From Rhizophlyctis rosea (Eukaryota; Chytridiomycota; Chytridiomycetes; Rhizophlyctidales; Rhizophlyctidaceae), in contig JADGJC010000159.1 of the NCBI GenBank assembly GCA_027596075.1, positions 1 through 64,000 of the forward strand: DNA of 64,000 nucleotides. Reading direction: 5' to 3'. The notes under the pieces are model-generated. The model saw nothing but the letters and a program-made list of their open reading frames with translations, did no database searches and was not told the origin of the DNA. A program made the translations under genes and the position numbers. Below, in pieces: positions 46,409 to 58,376 of this stretch (position 1 is its first letter; the number at the start of each line of letters is the position of its first letter).

Positions 46409-48925
46409 TACATTACATGGGTGACAACGGTGATTTTCTGATGAGCTTGCAATGAAATGAACGGTGATGAGAGTCGAGTTCATATGACGTTGAAGAACCT
46501 ACTATTCGTTGCATGCATGCACCTACCATATGCACCACCCTGCTAATACATCGCCATTTAAGCAATTCGACGGAGAGAGGTGACAGGGAGGGTAACTTGG
46601 CACACCAATCTGCTTTCGGGAAAGTTGGCATCTTGAACTGGGGATTGGTGCTGGCTTATTTAGCTGGGATGGTCGGGATCACACTTCCTGAGTGAAGACA
46701 TTGCGGATCTCATTTCTGAATATGTTGGCACGCCGGGCGTTGGAGTCAATGTCGCGAGGTGACAGTGGAGTTCGATGCGGGCTTCCGCCAATAGGTAAAT
46801 AGTCATCAACAACTTGCCTTCCTGCGCGCACTCGAACTTTCGCATCTGGAGGCATCGGACGTCAGTACATGCTGGAAGCCATTCATTGGCAAAGGGCAAT
46901 TGGCGGAAAATTGCGTGCATTTGCTTTTTATGTTTTCCTTACAGTCTGTTGTCTCTGGAAGTTCCGGTGGAAAACGATTACCATGAGTCGAGTCAATCCG
47001 TCAAGGAAGCGTTTACCATTCGTCATACCCGTCAGGTACATTGTCTGGAAGTGAGGAGTGACGAATTCTTAGAGTAAGTTAGAGTAAGTAGGGAAATTGG
47101 GGAGTGAAGAATTCGCTTAGGATGACGAGAGATATTAAGTGAAAGTCTTCGTCTATGATTGCTCAAAAGAGATGAGAAACATTGGTGAGCTTTGGTGGAG
47201 CTCGTGGACAACATGTGTGAAAGAGACGTGGTTTGGTGTTGTTCACATTCACTCCAAATTTACCTAAGAATGTTAGCATCATGACCATGTTTGCCCACAC
47301 TTCACCCGTCAAAATCGATGGCAGCACCCATCGAATGTTTGCAAGAGCAACGAAACACACCTCTGCTCAAAGCCCGAACTCATCTTTCTTCGCCCTTGAC
47401 TCCTGCTAATGCGATTCATTCCCACATGCTCGGTTTTGTGTTCCTTGCGGATCAAAAAATTTGAAATTGCGCTTCATCTTTCATTTGCGACCTCCACCGA
47501 GTCCATCCATCGCATTTTCCACGTCCGATCCGGCTCCTTCCCGCACTCGATATATGACGCAAAGATGTAAAGAACCTCCTCCACTGCCGATGCATAGAAG
47601 TTTGACAGCTCGGAGCTTTCCACCCAAGTCTCGTGAGTCATGAGGTCATTGGCCGTTACGGCGCCTGCATCCCTTCTATCCGGACCAGCGGGGTGGTTGG
47701 ATAGTGGGGTAGGTGCATGCAATAGTTCCCCACTTCCGGACAACCAACCACTCCAGATATCGACATGGTGTGTTGGGACTTGGCCATATGACCTTGATGA
47801 GCAAATCCCACGTTCAACAAATTGGAAAAGAAGGTTTGGAGGAAGGGTCGGTTCCGGCTAAAACTTGCAGGGTTGCGGGCTGCAGCATGCCTTCTTCCCA
47901 TTGGCCGAATTGCGCCAGCAAACTCGCCCACACGTGCTGTGCCGCCGTCATCTCGCACACGGAATCCGAGTAGGGTTGATTTGTCATCAAGAATGATAAG
48001 CCACGATGAATTTCCAACCAATCATCTAGCGATGACGGGCCTCAGTCATATACGCCTCGTCACCCAAGGGACAAATTCCGCCCTCCGATTGTGTAAGCTA
48101 GAACCTCGATGGATTCGATTCATCAACTCGGACAATCAATCTTGTGATACCATATTTACCAAATCGGAGGCGATATATCACGTGGGGAGACAGAAAGTGT
48201 CATCCAAATGAGCCAGTCCGCGACCCAAAGAATGGCGTTGGTTGAACGACCTCCGAAGTTTTTCTTCTCACAAACGGGTCCGCCCTGGAACCGGCAAAAC
48301 TTGTCAGTTGTATCTTGCCTTTGTTTTGAGCACGTTTTTGTACGTTTGCGCAGTGGCTAAAGTGGCTGGGACACACGCAGCTCGATTCCTTGTCAAATGC
48401 GAATGATTTCATTTGCACAGGATGTTGGGAAACGTGATCTCCGATTGGCAATTGGGCAATTAGAAAGAGAAATTGGGTTCGCTGCGGGAGAAACGTTCCT
48501 GTCTGACTGATAGGAAATCGCCCATTGGCTCGGACTGCGCCCCCCCTGACAATGACCATGATGGCTCATCCCGCATTGATACACTTGACATGCTGTGATG
48601 TGCATGCGCGCTATTGGACGGCCAATTTGATTGCAATCATTGCATCGCGGAATCGCATTGGCAATCATCCAAACCAAGAAAAACAACAGTTTTCTTTTCG
48701 GTAGCGTCATCTAGATAATCCGTATAGTGAAAAATGCCACCATGGCAAAACAAAGTTATAAATCAAGAGTGGGCCTTACCGCCCCTCTTCGTTTTCGTCA
48801 GATATACATCAAATCAACATAACATAACAATAACAGCAACATAAAAGCACTTCGCTGCACTAGCAACACCGTCACTATCATCAAACACACATACCATCCC
48901 ATCAAAACATAATACATCCGCAACA
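46409..48925. other. 2.5-kb region, no gene recognised
   Basis: Many short frames on both strands, none with a motif or a plausible exon series. The stretch contains a short direct repeat AGAGTAAGT near 47070-47085, and AAC/AACAT-rich sequence (48810-48845) just upstream of the Ecl1-like gene. Gene-poor compared with the rest of the window. Confidence 0.4.
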
Positions 48926-49261
48926 ATGACTTTCGGAGCAATCGACCTCGAATGGTGCCACTGCGGTCAACAAACTCGTGACGGAAACCTCTACTGCAGT
49001 CCCGCCTGCCGCGACGCCGACAACAGCCAATCAACCTACTCAACCTCCTCCACTTCCTCCCCATCCTCATCCTTCATCCGCCGCTCTTCCGTAGAATCAG
49101 TAGATTACTACACCACCCCACGCTCCCCATCCCCCTATGGCGTCTCCCCAACCCAACCCTACACAATCAACATCCGCAACCGGTCCCGCCCCTCATCCCC
49201 ATACCTCGGCCCCGTAACAACGCCAAGTCCCATTGCGTTGTCGGCTTGGCGCTTGCATTAA
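48926..49261 (+). CDS. Ecl1-like small Cys-rich protein
   Basis: 111 residues, single exon, from MTFGAIDLEWCHCGQQTRDG. The N-terminus carries a C-x-C...C-x3-C pattern: WCHCGQQTRDGNLYCSPACR, like the ECL1/2/3 (extender of chronological lifespan) family, where the N-terminal motif is CxxC.T..G.LYCS..C and binds zinc. The remainder is Ser/Pro/Tyr-rich (RRSSVESVDYYTTPRSPSPY, NIRNRSRPSSPYLGP) and disordered. Yeast and fission-yeast Ecl proteins affect lifespan and starvation or zinc responses. Only the Cys motif supports this assignment, so it is moderate. Confidence 0.6.
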   Translation: MTFGAIDLEWCHCGQQTRDGNLYCSPACRDADNSQSTYSTSSTSSPSSSFIRRSSVESVDYYTTPRSPSPYGVSPTQPYTINIRNRSRPSSPYLGPVTTPSPIALSAWRLH

Positions 49262-50783
49262 ACCAAAAGAAGAATGCGTCGCCTCGTTTGCATCGGACGG
49301 AATACCAGTTGTTTGTGGGGATACCAAAGGGAATCGAAGAACGTCTCGTGGGATGGGATGATGGATTCCGTGATATACATAGCTTATACACCATGTAGAT
49401 GTAGATGTCCTTCCGTCGTTGGAAGGACGATTGTAAATTTCGAACCGCCGTGATAGATTACTCATTTGTACATATTGGAAATCAAATCACATATCATTCT
49501 TTGCTCTTGATTCATGATTGCCTCTTGCCATGTGTTGCTGATGGGATCGTTCTGTGCTCCTTAATCAGCATGGGAACGGAAATGCAGGGAATATTGTTCC
49601 GCACATTCGGACGCGTTCGATAATGAGGGGAAGTTTATAGCACGCAAATGTGGGTGCACAGCTGCAGGCCGTACGGGATTTATTATGATGAGGGAAACCC
49701 ACCAAACCTCACTTTGTACAATACACGGTTGAACTATCTACCTATCTAACTGAACGGACCGACGGTCCTCGCATGGATATGGACGACGGCGAAAGAGAGA
49801 AAAGTATTAGTAAGGTGTTCAAAGAACTGGTGAGCTCGATTCTTTCCGACAAGGTCCACAGGCGCCTTTAAGCAGAGCTCGACGTCCACCCCAGGTCTTC
49901 TTTCGCCAAAGTACTAACAGCAGAGAGGTCAACCACTCCCCGCAAGGAGTGGTGTAAGCGGCGTTCCACCCATCCAAGATCAATAACTCGGAATGGTGCA
50001 CTTGCAATTTACGAGTCCGGGGGGCAATTCCTTTCGTCGTCAGCTGAATCCCCGCTTCGGGGGGAATCCTGCTTTCCCGAGTGTCCATACACACACCGTG
50101 GGCCTAGACACTTACATTGACGAAGTGACGCATCGAGGAGGACGGAGACGGTAGCGTTGGTCGATAAGAGTGACGATTATGTTGGATCTTGCTGACGAAC
50201 AACTTCTGCATGAACAGAATATCAAACTTCGTTGTTTATATCATGAAAAAAGGAATTAGCACCCATAGGGTGCCCAGCATACTGGTTCGCCGAGGTTGTT
50301 GTCGTCGACGTTGTAGTTGAAGTTCTTGAGTCGGCAAGAATGGAAATTGCCTAGAGGAAAAGGAGAAACCAGTCGATCTTTGGAAACCCTCGATGGGATG
50401 TGCGGCCTGAATTGTGGTTAAGCAATTAAAGGGTTTATTTGAGAGCAGTCTCACGTGACTGCTGACATCTTCCAAATTACATTGTTTACATGTGGGGAAG
50501 GTGTTGCTCAGTTGCTCCACGCAGTTTACCAGCTTGGTGTGACTGCCGTGTGGAAGGCCTTCAACTCCTTTCCCGAAAGCTCGCAATCCTGTAAACGAGC
50601 AAAGGGCGCTCCCGCGCATAAAAGAGTCAATAGCGTATGCTCCCGTCCCGCCGTGTTGGTCCGCTTTTCTCGACACGACTGCGCACAAGCTTGTTACAAG
50701 TCGGTCATAGATCACTTATATCGCCTCCAGTGAAGAACCTCTTCCCAACGACACCCTATCGGTTCCACCACGTCCCCGTCAAT
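49262..50783. other. 1.5-kb intergenic region with hairpin-rich block
   Basis: No convincing gene. A minus-strand frame (49819-50094) has unnatural composition. The block from about 49740 to 50130 is unusually rich in perfect short hairpins (next entry). The promoter of the cysteinyl-tRNA synthetase gene should lie at the right end. Confidence 0.4.
49740..50130. ncRNA. Candidate structured RNA block (hairpin-rich), strand unknown
   Basis: Perfect inverted repeats occur close together: GGACC-gac-GGTCC near 49755, CCACTCC-6nt-GGAGTGG at 49933-49952, and CCCCG-ctt-CGGGG at 50050-50062. This density is unlike the neighbouring DNA and could mark an RNA gene. I compared it mentally with U1, U2, U3, 5S, SRP and RNase P/MRP signatures and recognised none. 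Very tentative. Confidence 0.2.
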
Positions 50784-53700
50784 ATGTCTGAAGGAATACA
50801 GCAACCTCCATGGCATAGACCCAGGGGCACCGCTGTGCCTGTCCTTAGAGTGAATAACTCTTTGACAAAAAACAAGGTCGGTATGCGCAACTTCTACAAA
50901 CACATACCACGGTCGTACTTTGTTTACTTATCCCGTCCTGACAAAAATAGGAAGAGTTCATACCGGAAAATGGAAAGCGAGTAGGATGGTATTGCTGTGG
51001 GCCCACTGTATATGACAAATCGCACATGGGTCACGCCAGGTACTTTCTGATGCTTCTTAAATGGATAGCAAACGATATCTTACATGGTCCTCAGAGCATA
51101 CATTACTTTCGATATTTTGCGAAGAATCTTTGAGGATTACTTTGGCTACGATGTTTACTACGTCATGAACATCACTGACATTGACGATAAGGTCCGTCAA
51201 ATCTTGCGCATCATGAGAGGGCTCCTCTTAACTCAACCCACTTGGCAGATCATCCTCGGAACGCGCTATAAATTCCTGTTCGAAAACTACAAAGCAAGTC
51301 ATTCGGCTCTTACAAAAGAGTTGATCGACAACGTGGAAAGCGCGTGGGTTGAGTACGTCACGGATAAGTTGGGGGAGTATGATGGGAATGTGAAGCAAGG
51401 ATGGGATGCATTCGCGGCCAAGTATGCGGCCGGCAGCATTGCCATCCCAAAGAAGAAGAAGGAGAAGACCGATTTATATACCAAGACTGGCGTACGTTCA
51501 TCATCTGCTTCGTCATCCGTACATGGATCCTTGTTGACTCGTGTCGCATATAGACAAGCACGTTGAACGCCATCCGAAGTGCAAAGGAAGCCCTTGCGCA
51601 AGGAAATAAATCACAAGAGGCAGCTCATGCATTGCTGGACAGTAGCAGAGATGTTGTGGCAGGGTGGTTGGATGCGAAGGACGGGGACAAAATCACGGAT
51701 AACAAGCTTTTCCGTGATTTTGCTGCCTACTGGGAGGACGAGTTCTTTGCTGATATGGATGCATTGAATGTAGGCATCGGTTGATGTGCAAAATGTTAGG
51801 GGCCAGTGATTCACGATCTTTTGCAGATCCGCCGACCGGATGTGTTGACTCGCGTGAGCGAGTACGTTCCTGAAATCATCACATATGTGGAGAAGATCAT
51901 CAAGAACGGTTATGCGTAAGTGGGATCATTGTCTCAAAACTTGGCAATTGGCAACGGGAGGCTGATGAGCATTACTCCAGATATGAGGTGGACGGATCCG
52001 TATATTTCGACACGAAGGCATTCGGCGAGTCGGATCACCACGATTATGCAAAGCTTGAGCCGTGGTCGGCCGGAAATGAGGGGTTGGCGGAGGAAGGAGA
52101 AGGTACCAGAAGAATGGATGTTTGGTATGAAGCTCTGATGTTGATGGAATGATATTTTAGGCGCTTTAAGCAAGAAGACTCAGGGAAAGCGTAACGCATC
52201 CGACTTTGCTTTGTGGAAGGCGAGCAAGGCTGGAGAGCCGGCGTGGGCATCTCCGTGGGGTGAGGTATGATTGGTTTGGTTACATTTGGTTTTTTGGTGC
52301 CCCTCCCTTGCTCATCCGATAATCATCAGGGCCGACCGGGGTGGCACATTGAATGCTCAGCGATGGCGAGTGAAGTTTTGGGAGAGAAGTTGGATATCCA
52401 CACCGGCGGTATCGACTTGGCGTTCCCGCACCACGACAACGAGCTTGCTCAAGCTGAGGTATGTGGTTGTGGAGCTTTGCTGGATATTGTAGCACTAGGA
52501 TGTGAAAACAAAACGGACCATCTCAAATGAGCCGTTGAAAAGGCAATAGCGGCTTGTTTAATGCTGGTTTCCAACAATAAATACATATGAGGAAATCTCT
52601 GACTGTGATGGATAAAGTTTCCCCACGGCTCGTTTCCAAACCTCATACATCTATGTAATGGCATTGACGTATGTCGAAAACCTAATCAAACTAATCAACT
52701 CTCCTCCACCAATGTAGGCGCACTACGACTGCCAACAGTGGGTCAACTATTTCCTGCACGCCGGTCATCTGCACATCGAAGGCCAGAAGATGTCTAAAAG
52801 TTTGAAGAACTTCGTCACCATCAGAGTGAGTCAGCGGTCTCCCCACATCCTCCAACATGTCCCTTGCCTGACATTGAATGCGTCTTTCGCAGGAAGGATT
52901 GGAAAAGGACACCGCAGCGCAAATCCGATTGATGTACTTGCTTCACCAATGGGATTCCATCTTGGATTTCGGAGCGGGGTCTCTTGCCGAGGCGCGGGGA
53001 GTTGAGACGCAGATCCATAACTTCTTGGCGAACGTTAAGGCGGTCGTTCAGGAGCAGTCTGGGCCGCAGACGTTTACGGGTGCTCATAATTATAGGGAGG
53101 CGGAGAAGGGGTTGTCGGATGTGTATGTTTTCCTCATGCGCATTTCACTGTTTACTTTTTGGGGTTGCTGATCCCACAACATGACAGCTTCGAACAACGC
53201 CGCACCGCCGTCCACGCCGCCCTCTGCGACTCCTTCAACACCCCCGTCGCGATGAACGAGATCCGCGAGTTGATCTCGTCCGCCAACACCTACTACCAAG
53301 ACAAGGAGAAAGCGCGCCAGACCCCGAATGCGCAGGTGTTGGGGAGGATCGCAAAGTATGTGACGAAGATGATGCGAACGTTTGGTGTGTTCCCGGATTC
53401 GAATGTGGAGATTGGTGTTGGGGGTGGAGCTGGTGGGAAGAGTGTGAGTTTTTTTGAGTTTTCGAGATGAGGGTGGGGATTGTGTTTTGATGATGATTGG
53501 ATTTTAGTCGGATGAGGTTTTGCTTCCATACCTTCAAACGATGTCGACTTTCCGGGATGGTGTGCGTGAGCTGGCTCAGGCTAAAGCTGGTGAGAGTTGG
53601 ACTTTGGTTTGTTCTTGCCACCGAAATCTTTGGCTGACAACGTTTCTGCAGATCCTAAGGAGTTCTTGAAGCTAAGTGACAAGCTCAGAGATGAGGACTT

Positions 53701-54269
53701 GGTGGAGCTCGGCGTTGTGCTCGATGATCGTGAAGGTATGGATCTGCGTCATCGAGGTGTTCGTTATCGGTTTGTACTCATAGATATTATTACAGGCGGC
53801 AAAGCCTTGGTAAAGATCGTTGACCGCGAGGTGTTGATCAAGCAGCGCGAGGAGAAACGTCAGGTAAGGAAACATTCTTCTTTGCATCTTCAAAGAGAAA
53901 CGTCAACTCACATCCAATCACTCCACAGCGCGAACTAGAAAAACAACGCGAAAAGGAGGAACGCGCCCGTGTAGCAGCACAAAAGAAAGCCGAGAAGCTC
54001 GCGAAGGGAGCCACGCCGCCTACGGAAATGTTCAAGGATGAGGCTGGGCGGAAGGAGTATTCTGAGTGGGATGAGCAGGTATGGCGCATCTTCTCCTTTC
54101 CCATCAGACCCATAGCAGCACATGATGGTATTTTTCTCTTTAGGGCATCCCCACGAAAGACGCAAAAGGCGAGCCGGTTTCGAAAAAGGGGCGGAAGAAC
54201 TTGGAGAAGCAGCATGCGGCGCAGGGGAAGTTGCATGAGGAGTATTTGGCGTGGAAGGCGTCGCAGTAG
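50784..54269 (+). CDS. Cysteinyl-tRNA synthetase, cytosolic type
   Basis: Charges tRNA-Cys with cysteine. Many short exons. The start [20 protein letters not shown] is followed, after an intron at about 50877, by [20 protein letters not shown] and [10 protein letters not shown], the class I HIGH motif (here HMGH) with the adjacent zinc-ligand Cys. Next come [20 protein letters not shown] and [12 protein letters not shown], a fungal/animal insertion ([20 protein letters not shown]), [57 protein letters not shown] (KMSKS loop) and [19 protein letters not shown] Lys/Glu-rich tail ends [12 protein letters not shown] at 54269. This matches the long eukaryotic cytosolic form. About a dozen introns are implied; not all ends were fixed. 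Confidence 0.93.
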
Positions 54270-54650
54270 GGTGGGTGTGTAGGGTGGGCTTTGGAATGAT
54301 ATAGGTGAGGGGATGTAGGTAGACTTTTGGTAGTAGTATTGTATAGATAGTTGTGTTTTTTATGTAAGTCAATGAAACGGGTGTGAAGCGAACATTATGC
54401 GGCTATGGCAGATACTGTCTGATGGTGGGGTGGACGGTTGGGGCCGGGTGGTGAGGACATCTTGCAGGGAATGGAAGTCGAACCATCGAAAACATGGACC
54501 ACTAGCGGACTCTCCACCTTCATGACCAGTCAAGCTCACAACGCTCGCATAATAGTCAGGGCCGTCATATTGACGTATTGACTTGACTATCTTGATTGCA
54601 AAAATCCGTTACCCAATGACTTGCAGATCCCTCCAAGTGCTGACTCGAGA
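54270..54650. other. Convergent 3' region
   Basis: 380 bp between the synthetase gene and the two-TM gene. No gene or motif is recognised. Confidence 0.4.
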
Positions 54651-55874
54651 TCAGAAAAGCGCCTTCCGAATCACAACCTCCTTCTCCAAAACCCTATACC
54701 CCCTTCCGACCCACAACTCCCAAAATCCGCCCAAATTCACCATCCGCCATAACTTGAACCACCTCTCTTCCGCCCACCATGGTCTCTTATTTCGATACAC
54801 GAACAGGATCTTCTCCTCGATGTACTTATGTTCGTCCCGCACTGCTTTGCGTCCGAGCCAATTTTGGCGCGGTGGGAAGAGTGGTGGGTACGCGTCGGGG
54901 ACTGTGGTGATGATCTTCACGTTATCTGTCCATCGTTTTGGTTGGGGCGGTGGGTCGGTGGTGTATGCCCGGGGCAGCGGGGGAGGATCAGTGGTGTAAG
55001 ATTTTGCGGGGAAATTGTCCATAAAATTCCCGACGGATTTTTTGAGTTTTTTGGTGTGTGTGCAGGAGAGGGTGATTGTTACTTTGAGGACTGCGCGCGG
55101 AGGGGGGTGCAATGCGGTTTGAAAAATTATCAGTTCATGATGCGTTATGTTTTTTTTCTTTTTTTGGAAGCATCATGATTTTTCCAACTTACCATCAAAA
55201 GGAGCATTATCCACGATGTTATCAAAGTTCACAAATACCTCCTCCTCCGTCGTATCCTCCCACCTCTGGACATCGATCTCCTCCCACTTCCTCCCCAAAC
55301 TCGCCTTCTCATCCTCGGTGTTAGGCCTCTCTTCCCACAACTCCCCAGAAACCTCACACCTAGGCTCCGCCTCTCTCACCCCGCGTACGAACCGCTTGGC
55401 CTCCTCACCATCAACCCACGAAACACTAACCAAATTAAACTTATAACCCCCATAATCCCTCTCACACTCTTTCCTCACATCAACCCGATCACCAAACAAT
55501 CCGTGTGGAAACCCGCGCTCGTGCGGATGGACGAAACCTAGACGTCGTCCGGCGTTGATGGATGCGGGGTCGTACCACCAGAAACGACAGAAGCAGAATG
55601 TCATGAGGCAGATGAAGGATGGAGCGAAGAAGTAGCCCCAGCTTAGGTTTGGGGGCATGAAGGGGCGGTCGGCGAGGATGAGCATTAGTGTGAAGCCTAG
55701 TGCGGCGAGGCCGAGGGTGAATGTGAAGATGGATGCGATGGTGTAGTTGGTGTGGGGTTCGTATTTTGGTGGGGGATTGGTGAGGGTTGGGGTGGGGTTT
55801 GATGGTGCGTTGGTGTGGGCGATGGGTAGGAGGGGGGCATGGCTTTTGCGGGGGAGGGCTTCGGGGTCTTTCAT
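54651..55874 (-). CDS. Hypothetical two-transmembrane protein
   Basis: 373 residues from two exons, 55874-55193 and 55090-54651; the join (DG|VLKVTITLS) keeps frame. The N-terminus is a Pro-rich segment (MKDPEALPRKSHAPLLPIAH). Two hydrophobic helices follow: TIASIFTFTLGLAALGFTLM at about 44-66 and WGYFFAPSFICLMTFCFCRF at about 78-100. The long remainder is soluble, with mixed helix/strand character (RCEVSGELWEERPNTEDEKA, VRDEHKYIEEKILFVYRNKR) and a short internal repeat (AYTTDPPPLPR/AYTTDPPPQPK). I recognise no family. The even number of helices suggests both termini on the same side of a membrane. Confidence 0.65.
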
Positions 55875-56676
55875 CGGTGGAACAGATTATGATGGAATGA
55901 TTGTTGGGAGAAACGTCCGAACATGTAATCTGCGCAAAGGTTGACGGAACCGCGAGGGATGGTGGGAGTGCTGGGGGGATGGGCCATGGTATTTATCCTC
56001 CTCGCCTGTCCCACTCGAAACTTCGCATGGAAATTATGCTGCGCAGTCCTCCCATAATCGGGGAATTGCATCCGACGCCGGAGGTCGCCGGCTTTGTATC
56101 ACTCGGGCTACTCACATGTCGAGGAGGTGTGTACTCACTGTACTACTACGTGCAATCGTTTCCATGACTGATAGGCTGGACGTGCAAACCACGGATCGCC
56201 TCAACCAGCGAAGGCAGTCCAACTGTTTGACTTGGCAATGGTGAAGTAAACCCTAGATCCCGATGTGGTTTCAAAGTCACGAAATTCACGATCTGCTCCA
56301 GATGTCCCGTCTATCTCTGGTCGATGTCCACCATGTCGGCACCGATACCATTGAGGCCAAACCAAAAACAAATTGGGCAGTTTACATATGCAATGACGGG
56401 CGTTTGGTATGGCCTGACCAGCTGTGGTGATGCCACATTATGTATTCACCGGCTCCGGGCCAGACGGTCCATAGCGGCATTACAGACCCCCGATTGGGAA
56501 TACGCGCGGATCCAATGATCCTTCCTGGGACCGCCATCCTGCCTAGCTTCGGTCAGTCCTCAAAACGGCAAAAGGCGAAGAACCAAAACGACAATGCGCG
56601 TCCATGACTCCTGCTCACATGAGCTTTTGGATGGGAGAAGACTAAACGACAAAAAGACCTATTCAAGAGCACCTAG
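55875..56676. other. Intergenic, no gene recognised
   Basis: 0.8 kb between the two-TM gene start and the tRNA gene. Short frames only. Confidence 0.45.
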
Positions 56677-56758
56677 CGACACGAGCAGGATTCGAACCTG
56701 CGCGGGAAGATCCCAATTGATTTCTAGTCAATCGCCTTAACCACTCGGCCATCGTGTC
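56677..56758 (-). tRNA. tRNA-Ser(AGA)
   Basis: 82-nt tRNA on the minus strand. The acceptor stem GACACGA pairs with TCGTGTC followed by a G discriminator. A-box-like TGGCCGAGTGGTTAAGG and B-box GGTTCGAATCC are present. The anticodon arm GATTGACT-AGA-AATCAATT gives anticodon AGA, reading UCU serine codons. A long variable arm (class II) is present, as expected for serine. No intron. No CCA is encoded. Confidence 0.93.
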
Positions 56759-57842
56759 TTGATGTTAGTTCTACTCTGTTGGTTATATAGAGCACTTAAC
56801 AAACGGCTGATTTTTGGGAGGAGGAAGAAGGGGGAGAACGACGCGAGTGGTAGCAATGGGGAGAGAAAGGGCACCGAGTAGGAATTGATTCTGGAGCGTT
56901 CACTGAAAGCGGGTCGGAAAATTCACATCACCGTACACAAGGTGAACTGGAACTGGATACGGTGTAGGGGAAGGGAGGGAGTCCCATGCCCGAAGTTGGC
57001 GGAGGGGAGGGTGGGCATCGAAGGCAAAGGTGGCTCAGGTTATTTATGTGACTGGCCAAAGACTGTAGGGGAAAAGTATGATTCTCAATTGGAAGCTGAT
57101 ATCGAGCAAAACTTGTATGTTTCAACCGACTGGAAGGAATGCCACAAAAAGTCATGAATTTCATGGTTAGCGATACCGTGAAAGACTGGGCCGATTCTTT
57201 TTCAGTCAAGAATTTGGATACCTCGTTGCGCATCACATGCCATGAAACATTACTTTGGTTTTCGCAAGGTTAAAATGATTCAAGGACATAGGGTATTGAG
57301 CAAGTGGGTGACTACCCGGCGATTTTGTATGCCGAAAAGCATCTCAGACGACTGGCGAGTTTTCAGTCGGACGAGTGGTTAAGGCGATTGACATCCACCG
57401 TACTAATTGGGTAGTCAATCGCCTTAACCACTCGACCTCCAGTGGGAATCGGGCCTGCATTGGTGGAACTCATGACGCCGATTCCACCATGAGCTACAGT
57501 GCCTGTGAAGCCATTCAAATCAATGCCCATCCTTACTTAAGCCCCCGCCCCTTTCATGCCGATTCCCTGTACCACTCCGCGCACCAGTAAATTGGCATAC
57601 TTTGTGGTTAGAATGCCGTTGTTCGGCAGCACTTCTTCACTCCATTGACACCCGTGCATGGTCATGATTCAGATAATTGAGTGCTATTTACAGTGTAATC
57701 TATATAAGTAGGAATACCTATCCATAATACTGGCTGATCTACTTCTCATATACGTCTCGATCAGATCCACTATCTACATGCTCCTCCATCACATTCTTAA
57801 CCCCAACTTCCGAATAAATTGGAGAAGCAAAATTTCCGACCA
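56759..57842. other. Intergenic with tRNA-derived inverted repeat
   Basis: 1.1 kb with no gene recognised. It contains the tRNA-Ser-like inverted repeat near 57370-57434 (next entry). Confidence 0.5.
57372..57434. repeat. tRNA-Ser-derived perfect inverted repeat (21-nt arms, 21-nt spacer)
   Basis: The arm at 57372-57392 and its exact reverse complement at 57414-57434 both match the D-arm/A-box and anticodon-stem 5' half of the tRNA-Ser gene 0.6 kb upstream (GAGTGGTTAAGGCGATTGAC). A weak B-box-like match (GAATCGGGCCTGC) lies just beyond the second arm. Neither arm forms a complete tRNA. Confidence 0.85.
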
Positions 57843-58376
57843 TTATTCAAAACACTCCTTCCTCCCATCCCTCCACCTCTCAAAAACTCTACTACAATCA
57901 AACTTCTCCTTCCCCAACATCTCATTCACCTCATTATGCACCCCACAAAACCACTTGCTCAACCCCTCCGCCCCGCTCACATCCGGTGGATTGACCTCCA
58001 TAACGTTGCGGAGATGTTCCGCGCATGGTGAACAAGGGTAGAATCGCGAGAAGGAGGTGAGGAATTGTTGCATGAGGGTTTGTTCGGTTTGGGTAGGTTT
58101 AGGCGGGTAGTAGGCGGCCATTGTGTGGAGGAATGTCCAGGTTGCGTTGCCGAGGGTTGGGGAGTCTGCGGGGCAGGGGAAGGGTTCGTAGGAGGAGGTG
58201 GAAGAGGAAGTGGCAGCAGCTGCTGCCGCGACGCCTGCGGTTGCTGCTGTTGCTTTTGACTTTTTACCGGCTTTGGGTAGTTTGCGGCGGAGGTCGCGGA
58301 AGTCGGAGCACGGCCCGCATGGTTTTCCGTCCACTTCAACTATGTTGGCCTTTGTGGTTCCCTCAGCAGTTGGCAT
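57843..58376 (-). CDS. FAD-linked sulfhydryl oxidase Erv1/ALR
   Basis: 177 residues, single exon. Erv1 works with Mia40 in the mitochondrial intermembrane space, reoxidising Mia40 and passing electrons to cytochrome c or oxygen. The family core is complete: ADSPTLGNATWTFLHTMAAY, FSRFYPCSPCAEHLRNVM with the active-site CxxC (PCSPC), LSKWFCGVHNEVNEMLGKEK and FDCSRVFERWRDG with the structural Cys. The N-terminal KPCGPCSDFRDLRRKL carries the shuttle CxxC, here CGPC. An Ala/Ser-rich linker separates shuttle and core. The gene diverges from the Rrp7 gene over 337 bp. Confidence 0.95.
   Translation of the reverse strand: MPTAEGTTKANIVEVDGKPCGPCSDFRDLRRKLPKAGKKSKATAATAGVAAAAAATSSSTSSYEPFPCPADSPTLGNATWTFLHTMAAYYPPKPTQTEQTLMQQFLTSFSRFYPCSPCAEHLRNVMEVNPPDVSGAEGLSKWFCGVHNEVNEMLGKEKFDCSRVFERWRDGRKECFE

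Noticed and set aside
44680..47560. Possible dispersed repeat linking about 44680-44775 with about 47470-47560
   Set aside because: Shared words (TTTCATTTGCG, CTCCTTCCCGCACTC) are short and the sequence between them does not align well by eye; self-alignment could revive it.
49819..50094. 91-residue minus-strand frame MCMDTRESRIPPEAG...
   Set aside because: It spans the hairpin-rich block, has no family and no splice context; treated as noncoding.
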